A stretch of DNA of 64,000 bases from Magnetococcales bacterium. Its GTDB lineage: Bacteria > Pseudomonadota > Magnetococcia > Magnetococcales > UBA8363. The notes below the pieces were generated by a model, which made no database searches, was not told the DNA's origin, and saw nothing but the letters and a program-made list of their open reading frames with translations. Both the position numbers and the translations under genes were made by a program. Location: NCBI GenBank assembly GCA_015228815.1, contig JADGCV010000005.1, forward strand, positions 1 through 64,000, given 5' to 3'. Every line of letters starts with the position of its first letter. Positions within the stretch are counted from its first letter, which is position 1. Below are positions 27,315-36,134 of this stretch, in pieces.

Positions 27315-27560
27315 ATGGCCAGCATTGCAAAACTCGTAGCGATGGAATCCATTCTGGAACAGATGACGGGAGAATTGGTCCTTGATGTGCAGAGTGGCAG
27401 GATGAGCGTGAGCGAAGAGCTGATGCAAGGCCTGGAAGCCCTGGTGGATGCCACCCGAAAGATCCAGATCGTGCGTGAAAACATGGAAGCGGAGGCGGGG
27501 GCGACTGCCGGACAGGATGAGGTCGAGGAACCGTTGTACCGCTTCCGCCTCGCCTCCTAA
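27315..27560 (+). CDS. Small acidic helical protein, unknown
   Basis: An 81-residue protein starting MASIAKLVAMESILEQMTGE, helical and acidic throughout (DVQSGRMSVSEELMQGLEAL). An AGGAG ribosome site precedes the ATG. No family recognised. It stands alone between the zinc-ribbon gene and the convergent pfp gene, and a sigma-54-like promoter sits directly upstream, so it may belong to a motility, nitrogen or stress regulon; that is inference. Confidence 0.65.
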   Translation: MASIAKLVAMESILEQMTGELVLDVQSGRMSVSEELMQGLEALVDATRKIQIVRENMEAEAGATAGQDEVEEPLYRFRLAS

Positions 27561-27582
27561 AGGGGCGATGATCCGTCTGGGG

Positions 27583-27610
27583 AAAAAAAAAGGGAGGCAG
27601 GATGCCTCCC
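27583..27610 (-). terminator. Rho-independent terminator of pfp
   Basis: On the minus strand a perfect 7-bp stem, GGGAGGC and GCCTCCC with a 5-base loop, runs straight into nine T residues. It sits 30 bases past the pfp stop. On the plus strand it could also end the convergent small gene, but the U-tract orientation favours pfp. Confidence 0.88.
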
Positions 27611-27639
27611 TGAAGTCACCGGGATGAACCGGAACGTGG

Positions 27640-28854
27640 TTATTTCTTGAGAATTTTCGCAACCGCCGGCGCCTGAACGCGGGACCACACGGGCAAATCC
27701 CCTCCGAGAAGCGGGCGGAGGTAGTCCATGAAGGCGGGGGTGATGTCATTGCTGCTGCTGTTGATGAAGTTGTCGGACATGACTTTCGTCTTTGCGGCAA
27801 CATCTTCCAACGCGCTCAGGCGGTATTCCACGGCATATTCCGCGACGCGGTGGATGGTGACGGTACCTGATTTGCCGCCATACATGGCGAACTGCACCCC
27901 TTTTTGACCGACTTCGCGGGCTTCTCTCTGATCGACATCGGAGACGACGCCGAGGAAGGAGCGTTGCAGGTAGCCGAAGGTATCGCCGCGGACCCGTTTG
28001 ATTCCCAGCTTGCCCTTGATGGAATCGGTCAGCAGGTCGGCGAGGGCGCCGGTGCCGGAGAGTTGCACATTGCCATGGGCGTCACGTTCGACCTCCTTGG
28101 CAAGTTTGGTGGCGATGGCGGCACCCGACTCGTCGTGAATCCCCTCGGAGGCGGCGACGATGCAACGACCGTATTTGGCGTAGGCGGTTTTGACATCGGC
28201 GAGGAACTGGTCCATGGAAAAGGTCCGTTCCGGGACATAGATCAGGTGGGGACCGTCGGAGTCGTAGCGACGAAGGCCAGCGGCGGCGGCGGTGAGGAAT
28301 CCGGCATGGCGGCCCATGACCACGCCGACATAGACGCCCGGCAGGGCACGGTTATCCAGGTTGGCTCCGGCGAAGGCGGAGGCGACGAAACGGGCAGCCG
28401 AGGGAAAGCCCGGGGTGTGGTCATTGATCATCAGGTCGTTGTCGATGGTCTTGGGAATGTGGATTCCCACGAGTTCGTAATTTTCCTTCTTGGCGAAGTC
28501 GTTGACCAGACGGATGGTATCGGAGGAGTCGTTGCCGCCGATGTAGAAGAAGTAGCGGATGTCGTGGGCGATGAGTACCTTGAGAATTTCGGCGCAATAG
28601 GCGGCATCGGGTTTGTCGCGGGTCGAGCCCATGGCGGAGGCGGGAGTCTCGGCGATGAGTTCCAGGTTGTGGTCCGACTCCTGGGTCAGGTCGAGGAGGT
28701 CTTCCTTGATGATGCCGGAGACGCCGTGGTGAGCGCCATAGATGCGATCGACGTTGGAGAACCTGCGCGCTTCCTTGACGATACCGACGAGGGACTGGTT
28801 GATGACCGCCGTTGGACCGCCTCCCTGGGCGACCAGTACTTTCCCTTTTTTCAT
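27640..28854 (-). CDS. pfp: Pyrophosphate-dependent 6-phosphofructokinase
   Basis: Reversibly phosphorylates fructose-6-phosphate using PPi. The 404-residue product has the N-terminal AQGGGPTAVINQSL, GGNDSSDT where ATP enzymes have GGDG, the PKTIDND motif that marks PPi-using PFKs, and VVMGRHAGFLTAAAA. The ATG at 28854 follows AGGAG by eight bases; the frame is open for almost 400 bases further but without family features. A PPi enzyme fits a metabolism producing PPi through sulfate activation or biosynthesis and allows gluconeogenic flow. Confidence 0.92.
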   Translation of the reverse strand: MKKGKVLVAQGGGPTAVINQSLVGIVKEARRFSNVDRIYGAHHGVSGIIKEDLLDLTQESDHNLELIAETPASAMGSTRDKPDAAYCAEILKVLIAHDIRYFFYIGGNDSSDTIRLVNDFAKKENYELVGIHIPKTIDNDLMINDHTPGFPSAARFVASAFAGANLDNRALPGVYVGVVMGRHAGFLTAAAAGLRRYDSDGPHLIYVPERTFSMDQFLADVKTAYAKYGRCIVAASEGIHDESGAAIATKLAKEVERDAHGNVQLSGTGALADLLTDSIKGKLGIKRVRGDTFGYLQRSFLGVVSDVDQREAREVGQKGVQFAMYGGKSGTVTIHRVAEYAVEYRLSALEDVAAKTKVMSDNFINSSSNDITPAFMDYLRPLLGGDLPVWSRVQAPAVAKILKK

Positions 28855-29131
28855 TTGCCTTGCTCCTGTCATGAGTAGTTGTTGACGAAACTCCCAAAGC
28901 GCATATGCCTTGGATTTCATCGAGGTTTGGCCGATAAAGGGCCTGAAGGAAAGCGCCAATCCGTCCCTTTCCATTCCAATGGATCCATCCTCGGGGGCAT
29001 GGCGAAATCCCGTGTGCGATGCCTTACTATAACCGCAAGAAAATCGTTTTGGAAGGCCGGGCGACAGAGAGGTTTCATGTCGTGGCGTTCCGGGACGCCG
29101 TGTGCCGTGCGACGCATGATGAATGGGGGGG

Positions 29132-29560
29132 TTACCGGGAGAGAAGGAGAATGATTGCCAGGTAGCGTCCCCCTTTTCCGATGGCGACGAGCGACAGGAA
29201 CGGAAAAAAGGGGACGCGAAGAATGCCGGCGGCGAAGGTGAGCGGATCACCGATCACCGGGACCCAGGCCAGGAGAAGCCACCAGGGTCCATGACGGGCC
29301 AGGCGTTGTCGGGCGGTGTCCAGGGTGTCGGGGGCGATGGGAAACCAGGGTCGGTTTTGAAACCCGATCGCGAATCGTCCCAGGAGCCAGTTGACCACGG
29401 ATCCGGCGACATTTCCCACCGTGACGCTCATCCACGGAAGAAACGGGGACTGTGTCTGTTCCATCAACACCGCTGAAAACCACAATTCCGAGGGAATCGG
29501 CAGCAGCGTCGCGGCAAGAAAGGCGTTGAGGCACAGGCCAAGGAGGGTGGTATCGGGCAT
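29132..29560 (-). CDS. YqaA/DedA-like small membrane protein
   Basis: A 142-residue polytopic protein of the SNARE-associated/DedA superfamily, YqaA branch. Hydrophobic helices alternate with conserved polar motifs such as LPIPSELW at the N-terminus, GNVAGSVVNWLLGRF in the centre and WVPVIGDPLTFAAGILRVPF later. DedA-type proteins are linked to lipid transport and membrane homeostasis, but this branch is poorly studied. The start at 29560 (MPDTT) is chosen from alignment style; 29599 is an alternative. Confidence 0.8.
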   Translation of the reverse strand: MPDTTLLGLCLNAFLAATLLPIPSELWFSAVLMEQTQSPFLPWMSVTVGNVAGSVVNWLLGRFAIGFQNRPWFPIAPDTLDTARQRLARHGPWWLLLAWVPVIGDPLTFAAGILRVPFFPFLSLVAIGKGGRYLAIILLLSR

Positions 29561-29798
29561 GGAGCGTCCATGATGTTGGGCGAAACGATGGAAAGACAAT
29601 CAGAAAATTGTATGATCATGTCGTTTTATCGCGGGCAGTCCGTTGCCGTGGTCCCGGCGCGGCCAAAAAAGACAGGATGATTGCGGTTTGAGAAAAAAAT
29701 CAAGGATGCGGAAGATTTTTCCGAAGGTTGAGAATAGGGAATGCCGGGGCATGGCCATGAGGCGGGAATGATCGGTGGGGGGGAGACGGAGTGATGCC

Positions 29799-30464
29799 AT
29801 GGACGTAGTCGAAGCCATCCTTGACAGAAGGTCGGTTCGGGGGTTTCTGGATCGTCCCGTGTCCCGGGAGACACTGACGTCCATTCTCGAAACAGCGCGT
29901 TGGTCGCCGTCGGGGGTCAATCTGCAACCCTGGCGGGTGGTGGTGGCGACGGGAAGGACTCTGGCAGTCCTGAAGGAACGATTGACGGCCCAGGCGTTGT
30001 CCGGTGCGCCGGCGGCGCCTGATTATCGGTTTCACCCGGAGATCTGGAAGGAACCCTATCTTGGGCGCCGACGGTCCTGTGGTTTTGGTCTGCTTGAGGC
30101 GATGGGAATCGATCGGGCGGATGGAGTGCGGCGCAGGGCGGCGTGGCTTGCCAACTATTCCTTTTTCGGAGCCCCTGCGGCGCTGCTGTTGTTCATGGAC
30201 CGCGACCTGGGACAGGGTGGATGGATGGATATGGGCATGTTCATTCAAACAGTCTTGTTGGCCATCCACGCCCATGGCCTTGGCGGCTGTCCCCAGGCGG
30301 CGACGGCTGATTATCCCGACGTGGTGCGTTCGATTCTGGGTGTGGAGCGGCAGTTCTTGTTACTGGGCAGTCTTGCGGTGGGCCATCCTGATCCTGGGGC
30401 TTTGGCGAATGGATGGCGAACGTCACGAATGACGGTCGCGGAGTTCGCGACGTTTCTGGATTGA
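29799..30464 (+). CDS. Nitroreductase family protein
   Basis: A 221-residue flavin enzyme of the nitroreductase fold. It opens with AILDRRSVRGFLDRPVS and ARWSPSGVNLQPWRVVV, the FMN-binding elements of the family, and later has MDMGMFIQTVLLAIHAHGLGGCPQ. Such enzymes reduce nitro-compounds, quinones or flavins with NAD(P)H; the natural substrate here is unknown. GGAG lies just upstream of the ATG. Confidence 0.9.
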   Translation: MDVVEAILDRRSVRGFLDRPVSRETLTSILETARWSPSGVNLQPWRVVVATGRTLAVLKERLTAQALSGAPAAPDYRFHPEIWKEPYLGRRRSCGFGLLEAMGIDRADGVRRRAAWLANYSFFGAPAALLLFMDRDLGQGGWMDMGMFIQTVLLAIHAHGLGGCPQAATADYPDVVRSILGVERQFLLLGSLAVGHPDPGALANGWRTSRMTVAEFATFLD

Positions 30465-30624
30465 CGGGCTTGAGCGGCGTGCGTCCTTTTTCGCGGTCTG
30501 CAAATGTTGGACTGGTGTTTCTGGTATGGATCTGGCAGTGTCTTCTTCACAGCTTGGGTCCGGGGTGGTGGGGTGATGGAATGCGTGGATGATGGTGGTT
30601 CTTACCTGGCAAGGAGTTCGATCC

Positions 30625-31959
30625 ATGAGGTTGCGGTTTGTTGCGGTCACCGGATGGCGGGTGGTTTCGGCGTTGATGGTGATGTTTCTGTTGCCTGGGG
30701 CGGCGTGGTCCGAAACCTTGCAGGAGGCGGTGGATGCGATCCTGCAACAGCACGACCGTATCCTGGCGGCGCGAATGGATCTCGATGCGGCCCAGGAGCG
30801 CAAGGATCAGGTCTTTCGTTCCACCTTCATGCCGACGTTGACGACGACGTCGCATGTCGGTCATGAGCGGCAGAGCGATCAAACCAGTGGTCCCGACACC
30901 GACATGAACTCGCGGGAACTGGATGTGGCGCTTAAGCAGCTCTTGTTCGATTTTGGCAAGGGGATGGCGGATGTCTCGGTCCAGGAGTGGCAACAGCAGC
31001 AGATGCGGGCGGCTTTGGACCATGCCAGTCAGGGGTTGATTCTCGACGCGGTTGTTTCCTATCTGAACCTTGACCGTTCGACGAAGGTTTTGGACTTCGC
31101 CAAGAAATCGGTTGCCAATATTCGCCGTCAGGGGGAGGTCGAAAGCGCCCGGGTTTCCCTGGGGAAGGGATATTCCACCGATGTCCTTCAGGCCAAGGCC
31201 CAGCTTGCCGGGGCCGAGGCGCGTCAGGTGCAATCCCGGGGTATCCTCATGCGTGCCGAGGATCATGTCCGCACCGTTTTTCTTCGGGATCCGCGGGAGG
31301 TTCTTGGTCTGACGCCACCTGACGAATCATTGGTCGTCCTGCCCAAATCCATGGATGATGCGATGACCGCCGCCGTCAGCGGCAACCCCCAGTTGCGTCA
31401 ATTGGCCGCCCAGGTCGATGGTTTGGATGCGGTTCGCCGTGGCACCCGGATCAGTGGTTTTCTCCCAACGGTGAATGGCGTTTGGGAATACAAGATGAAA
31501 AACGATGTCGCCGGGGTCGATGGGTTCGAGCGGGAAAATTTTATCAAGGCAGAGATGTCGTTTCCTTTCAATCTCGGTCTTGCCAGCGTCAGCGCCGTTC
31601 GTGCGGCGGAGCGTGATCTGGCGGCGGCGCGGAATCGTTACAACGACACCCTGCTTCTGGTTCAGGAACAGGTGCGGACCTCGTGGCACAACCTGGAAAC
31701 ATCGCGGGAAAATGCCGAACTTTTGACGACCCAGGCGGGATTGGCGGAAAAGTTTCTCGAACTGGCCAAGGAGGAACGGGCCATGGACAAGAGGACTTTG
31801 CTGGATGTCCTCAATGGTGAAACGGCCCTGATCAATGCCCGGAGCGATGCCCTGTCGGCGACGACCGATGTCCGTATCGCGTCCTATTCGATGTTGCAGG
31901 CGATGGGGGTGTTATCGACCGAGGTGTTGCGTCCGGTGAAGCCGCGAAAAGGCTTGTGA
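30625..31959 (+). CDS. TolC-family outer membrane protein of a type I secretion system
   Basis: A 444-residue outer membrane channel protein. A signal peptide (LRFVAVTGWRVVSALMVMFL to AAWS) is followed by two repeated long-helix halves of the OEP/TolC type: ETLQEAVDAILQQHDRILAAR in the first and NPQLRQLAAQVDGLDAVRRG in the second, and the final TLLDVLNGETALINARSDAL. The ATG at 30625 has an ideal AAGGAG site. It heads a four-gene locus with a secreted FecR/RTX substrate, an ABC exporter and an HlyD adaptor, so it is the outer membrane exit of that machine. Confidence 0.9.
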   Translation: MRLRFVAVTGWRVVSALMVMFLLPGAAWSETLQEAVDAILQQHDRILAARMDLDAAQERKDQVFRSTFMPTLTTTSHVGHERQSDQTSGPDTDMNSRELDVALKQLLFDFGKGMADVSVQEWQQQQMRAALDHASQGLILDAVVSYLNLDRSTKVLDFAKKSVANIRRQGEVESARVSLGKGYSTDVLQAKAQLAGAEARQVQSRGILMRAEDHVRTVFLRDPREVLGLTPPDESLVVLPKSMDDAMTAAVSGNPQLRQLAAQVDGLDAVRRGTRISGFLPTVNGVWEYKMKNDVAGVDGFERENFIKAEMSFPFNLGLASVSAVRAAERDLAAARNRYNDTLLLVQEQVRTSWHNLETSRENAELLTTQAGLAEKFLELAKEERAMDKRTLLDVLNGETALINARSDALSATTDVRIASYSMLQAMGVLSTEVLRPVKPRKGL

Positions 31960-31971
31960 ACTGTTGTGGGT

Positions 31972-32039
31972 CCAGGGGGATCATCCCCCTGGTGGGGTCC
32001 AGGGGCGAAGCCCTTGGTGGGGTCCGGGGCGAAGCCCCG
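31972..32039 (+). repeat. Three tandem REP-like hairpins between tolC-like and substrate genes
   Basis: Three palindromes in a row, each preceded by GGGTCC or GGGGTCC: CCAGGGGGATCATCCCCCTGG (31972-31992 when joined), CCAGGGGCGAAGCCCTTGG (31999-32017) and CGGGGCGAAGCCCCG (32025-32039). They begin 12 bases after the TolC stop. A related single unit occurs at 44057-44074. They could attenuate transcription into the substrate gene or stabilise the upstream mRNA 3' end. Confidence 0.8.
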
Positions 32040-32117
32040 TCAAGGTTCACGCAAGCATGCCATCAATAACGGTGGCTGGCGGGATGGAGCCTCCGAGGTC
32101 TGGAAGGGAAACGCATC

Positions 32118-35100
32118 ATGAAAAAGACATTGGATACCTTTCTTCCCACCCCATCGCGTCTTTGGGCGCCGCAGGTGATGGAACCGGAAGGGGACCGCCC
32201 CCTGGTTCTGGACCATGGGGATTTTCTCCTTTCGGCCCAGTATACCCGGCAGGGTGGGGATCTGTTGTTGGAGGGAGGGGACGATCATCCGGGGCATTCG
32301 GTTTTGATTCCCGGCTATTTCTCCATGGATACCCCTCCCGATCTGGTCACGGGTTACGATGCGCGGATTCCAGCGGGTCTTGCGGGTTATCTGGCGGGAC
32401 CGGCGGTGCCGGTGGTATATGCTGCCAACGAAACGGCGGCGCCCGTGGTATCGGCCAGTGATGGGGTGGGGCAGGTCGCCTCGGTGGAAAAGGGGGCGAC
32501 CATCGTTCGTGCCGGGGTGCGCATGGCCGCGGAACCGGGGATGGCCATCAAGCAGGGGGATGTGGTCGAGACGGTCAAGGGGGGGGGCATCGGTCTGGTC
32601 TATGCCGACAACACGACCATTTCGCTGGCCAATTCGGGACGGATGGTGGTCGAGGAGATGAAATTCGACCCGGCAAAGGGGGAAGGTCGATCCACAACCA
32701 ATGTCGTTCAGGGGGAGTTTTCCTTCGTCAGTGGCCAAGTGGCCAAGATGGGGGCCGATCGCATGGTGTTCAAGACCCCGGTCGCCGTCATTGGGGTGCG
32801 CGGCACGACGGTGGCGGGAAAGGCATCGGCGGAAGGGTCGGAGAACAGTTTTACCCTGTTGCAGGATGCCGATGGCAAGGTCGGTCAGATCGCGGTGACC
32901 AATCAGTCGGGGACCATTCTTCTGTCGCAGCCCAATCAGACCACGACCATCACCAGTTTTTCCGCCAAGCCCACGCCGCCGGTCATCCTTTCGCCCCAGG
33001 AGGTGCAATCGCGTTATGGCGCCGCCACGCGGAATCTGCCACCGCCGCCTGTCAATAATGACGCCGGAAAATCTCCGAAGGATGGTGGCGATGCCGCCGC
33101 CTCGGGCAAGGAGGGCAGTCCGGACGGGGGAGAGGGCAAGGAGGCCAAACCGACCGCCGATGGGGAAAAACCACCCGAAGGAGAAGCGCAACCCAAAGAG
33201 GGAGGTGAGGCCCCTCCCAAGGAAGGGGAAGGTGTGGGCGCCGAGGGTAAACCACCCCTGGCGGGAGAAGGTCAAACCGCTCCTGGCGCCGAGGGCAAGC
33301 CCCCGGGAGAAGGTCTTTCAGGCGCTCAGGGAACGACTGCACCCGTCGATGCGAAAAATGTCGCGCCGCCATCGGCCAAACAAGATGCCTTTTCACAAGT
33401 GACCGGTAATCCACTGGTGCAAAAATCGTTGACAACTCTTATGGGAGGCAACGACAACCCGATCCTGGGAGGGACCCAGCTTTCCACATCGCTGCGAACC
33501 GACGCGATGAACCTTAATCCTTCGCAGTCGGGTATCAATTCCGTCGGCGGTCTGAATCTTCAGGGAATGCAACAGGGAACGTCGATTCTTTCGAATCCCT
33601 TGGCGGAAAACAAAAGCGTCCTGCCTGCCGCAACACGGGTGGAAACGACGACTGTCGTGCCGCAGAACAATCAGCAAAACAATCAGACGACCCCGGCTCG
33701 GGATGCGCAACAGGTCTCCGCGCCGACAGGGGATTCGACCACTCCCGCTTCGCAGACGGGTCAGCCGGGAGGATCGACAACGACGCAACCGGGAGGATCG
33801 ACAACGACACAACCGGGAGGATCGACTCCAAGCGACACACACCCTGGAACTTCCGGAGGGGATTCGGTGACTCCCGTGGTGACCGACCCCGTGACCTCCG
33901 ATGCGATCATGCTGTCGGTCAAAGATGGGTTTGGTTCTGTCGAGGGACCGTTTTATCTCGACATCGACGCTTCTCTGGGAAATAGCACGGGCATGGGGCC
34001 GCTGTCGCTGACCGTGGGAGGATTGCCAGCGAACAGCACGCTGTCCGCCGGGTCGATGGGGAGTGACGGATTGTGGCATCTGACAACGGAACAACTGCCG
34101 GGTTTATCATTGTCGTTACCGCAAACCGGAGTGTCCGACACCTTTGCCCTGACGGTGACAGCCTCCTCCACCGAAACGGCCAGTGGCCAGGTCAAGACCG
34201 CTTCCGACACTCTGGGGGTCTGGATGGCGGGCCAGAATGATATTTACTACCAAAGCTATAGTTATTCTCCAGGAACGAACAACGAATCGGCGGTGTGGGA
34301 AAGCCACCGTTCCGCTACCGGTTCGGCGACGGTGGATCTGCTCCATCAATCGTTGACCTACCAGGAGGAATTCGCTACCGATTCTCCGATTACCAGTCCT
34401 TTTGGGAGCATCGTCAGTCAGGATGACGGCTCCTTTGAAATCGCCCTGGGGACCAATGGAACCGCGTTTGGCGCGGTGACTGAAACGGGAACCCTGGGGG
34501 CTTTTTTCTTCGATCAGGCAAGCTATCAAACGACGACGCCCAGCACCTTGTTCGGTTTGATCGTTCCTGATGGTGTCGGTCACGACCTCGCTTCCGTGGC
34601 AGGGACCTATCGTTTTGCCGCCGTGGATGACGATTCCGTGTCAGGACCAGCAACCTCCTACGGGGTGGTGACTTTGGATGGGGCGGGAAAAGGGACCGCA
34701 GTGGAACATGGTTCCTCCGATGGCCATCCAACGACCGAGGCATTCGACTATCAGGTTCAGAGCAATGGTGAAATTTTGATCACCGAGGCGGATGGAGGCA
34801 TGATGCGGGGAAAGATTTCTCCCGATGGCTCGGCCTTTGTGCTGATGGATCTGCAAACCAATGCCTATAACCTTGTGATCGGCCTGCGCCAGGGGACGGG
34901 AACGCCTGATCTTGGCGTTTTGGATGGCGGATCCTATGCCTACGGAGCGTACAAAACGGTCATCAACGATTCCGCCGATCCGTCGATCGTCTACAACAAT
35001 TGGTTCACCAAGACCGGGATTGCCGATTTCGAGGGGAATGGAACGACAGGATTTCTCGATCAAAGGATTGGTGACGACTATCTGGTGACCTGGGACGACG

Positions 35101-36134
35101 TCAATCTGATGACCGATTCCCAGGGATGGGTCCAGGTATCGAGTCTGTCGAACCCGCAACACAACGGAGTGGGATTTCTTTCCAGCGATGGCAATATTCT
35201 GATCCGGGTCGATACCACTACCGTCGATGGCAGCGACAGTGTCCTCGGGGTCGAGATTGCCTTGCGTCAGGATGTCGTCGAGAGCCAGTGGCAGGGTGAG
35301 ACGACATCCACCGGGATTGCGCTACCCAAACTTGTCGCGGACGGGTCGGATCAGGGGGAGGGGGTTACGGGTATTGCGGTCACCAGTGTCACCGACGTGT
35401 CGGGAGGGGGCCTTTGGCAATACTCGTTGGATGGAGGAACGACATGGGGTGATGTTCATCAGCCCTCGACCGCCTCGGCGCTGTTTCTGTCCAATGATGC
35501 CAATACCCGGGTTCGGTTTCTCCCGGACGATGATTTTTCCGGTGACGCCACTTTGGACTATCAGGTTTTGCGGGGCACGGGAAGTTATCTCAACGGGCAG
35601 TCCGGGGTCGATGTCAACGCTCCCGGCGCGCTGTTTTCCAAGGTGACCGAGGAGGCCACGGTCGTGGTCCATTCTGAAATTCACGATGATTACCGTGTGG
35701 GGATCAATGGTTACGATACCGGTCTGGTCGGGACGACCGAAAAGGATCTCCTTCTGGGTCAGAACGGCAACGATGCGCTGCGCGGCAATGGCGGGTCGGA
35801 TACCTTGGTGGGGGGGAGTGGAAACGATACCTTTTACTATTATTCCGCTGCCGATTCGACGGTCAACGCCCCTGACCGCATCGTCGATTTTGGCAATGGC
35901 AGTGGTGACAAGATCAACTTTGCGCCATCCATGATTGTCGGTTCGTTCAATTATATCGGTTCGTCCACGTTCCATTCGTTGGGGTATACCGAAGCCCGGT
36001 TCGACGCAACTTCTGGAATTCTCCAGGTGGATCTGGGTGGGGATGGGACGGCCGACATGGGGATTCAACTGGATGATGTATCCCTCGTGAACCTTGATTC
36101 CAGTGACTTTGGAACATCCAGTTTTACCATTTGA
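32118..36134 (+). CDS. FecR-domain/RTX type I secreted protein
   Basis: A 1338-residue probable surface or extracellular protein. Residues about 20-110 form an N-terminal module (DHGDFLLSAQYTRQGGDLLL). A FecR domain follows (about 118-300; GATIVRAGVRM, GDVVETVKGGGIGL, TPVAVIGVRGTTVAGKA). Next come a Lys/Glu/Pro-rich linker, an Asn/Gln-rich stretch and a QPGGSTTT repeat, then beta-rich domains. RTX nonapeptides lie near the end (LLGQNGNDALRGNGGSDTLVGGSGNDTF), followed by a hydrophobic C-terminal signal (...SDFGTSSFTI) typical of T1SS substrates. There is no Sec signal. It lies between the TolC and ABC genes and overlaps the ABC start, so it is most likely the cargo of that exporter. Confidence 0.88.
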   Translation: MKKTLDTFLPTPSRLWAPQVMEPEGDRPLVLDHGDFLLSAQYTRQGGDLLLEGGDDHPGHSVLIPGYFSMDTPPDLVTGYDARIPAGLAGYLAGPAVPVVYAANETAAPVVSASDGVGQVASVEKGATIVRAGVRMAAEPGMAIKQGDVVETVKGGGIGLVYADNTTISLANSGRMVVEEMKFDPAKGEGRSTTNVVQGEFSFVSGQVAKMGADRMVFKTPVAVIGVRGTTVAGKASAEGSENSFTLLQDADGKVGQIAVTNQSGTILLSQPNQTTTITSFSAKPTPPVILSPQEVQSRYGAATRNLPPPPVNNDAGKSPKDGGDAAASGKEGSPDGGEGKEAKPTADGEKPPEGEAQPKEGGEAPPKEGEGVGAEGKPPLAGEGQTAPGAEGKPPGEGLSGAQGTTAPVDAKNVAPPSAKQDAFSQVTGNPLVQKSLTTLMGGNDNPILGGTQLSTSLRTDAMNLNPSQSGINSVGGLNLQGMQQGTSILSNPLAENKSVLPAATRVETTTVVPQNNQQNNQTTPARDAQQVSAPTGDSTTPASQTGQPGGSTTTQPGGSTTTQPGGSTPSDTHPGTSGGDSVTPVVTDPVTSDAIMLSVKDGFGSVEGPFYLDIDASLGNSTGMGPLSLTVGGLPANSTLSAGSMGSDGLWHLTTEQLPGLSLSLPQTGVSDTFALTVTASSTETASGQVKTASDTLGVWMAGQNDIYYQSYSYSPGTNNESAVWESHRSATGSATVDLLHQSLTYQEEFATDSPITSPFGSIVSQDDGSFEIALGTNGTAFGAVTETGTLGAFFFDQASYQTTTPSTLFGLIVPDGVGHDLASVAGTYRFAAVDDDSVSGPATSYGVVTLDGAGKGTAVEHGSSDGHPTTEAFDYQVQSNGEILITEADGGMMRGKISPDGSAFVLMDLQTNAYNLVIGLRQGTGTPDLGVLDGGSYAYGAYKTVINDSADPSIVYNNWFTKTGIADFEGNGTTGFLDQRIGDDYLVTWDDVNLMTDSQGWVQVSSLSNPQHNGVGFLSSDGNILIRVDTTTVDGSDSVLGVEIALRQDVVESQWQGETTSTGIALPKLVADGSDQGEGVTGIAVTSVTDVSGGGLWQYSLDGGTTWGDVHQPSTASALFLSNDANTRVRFLPDDDFSGDATLDYQVLRGTGSYLNGQSGVDVNAPGALFSKVTEEATVVVHSEIHDDYRVGINGYDTGLVGTTEKDLLLGQNGNDALRGNGGSDTLVGGSGNDTFYYYSAADSTVNAPDRIVDFGNGSGDKINFAPSMIVGSFNYIGSSTFHSLGYTEARFDATSGILQVDLGGDGTADMGIQLDDVSLVNLDSSDFGTSSFTI
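33762..33833 (+). repeat. Three tandem 24-bp coding repeats (QPGGSTTT)
   Basis: Within the linker of the secreted protein three near-identical 24-bp units encode QPGGSTTT, QPGGSTTT and QPGGSTPS. The unit length keeps the frame, so copy number could vary without breaking the protein. Confidence 0.85.

Noticed and set aside
28855-29131. Upstream extension of pfp by about 130 codons
   Set aside because: The extension is Ser/Pro/Arg-rich with no family similarity, and a good ribosome site supports the start at 28854.
33762-33833. CRISPR-like short repeats
   Set aside because: The 24-bp units are directly adjacent without spacers and in frame in a Pro/Gly/Thr linker; they are coding repeats.
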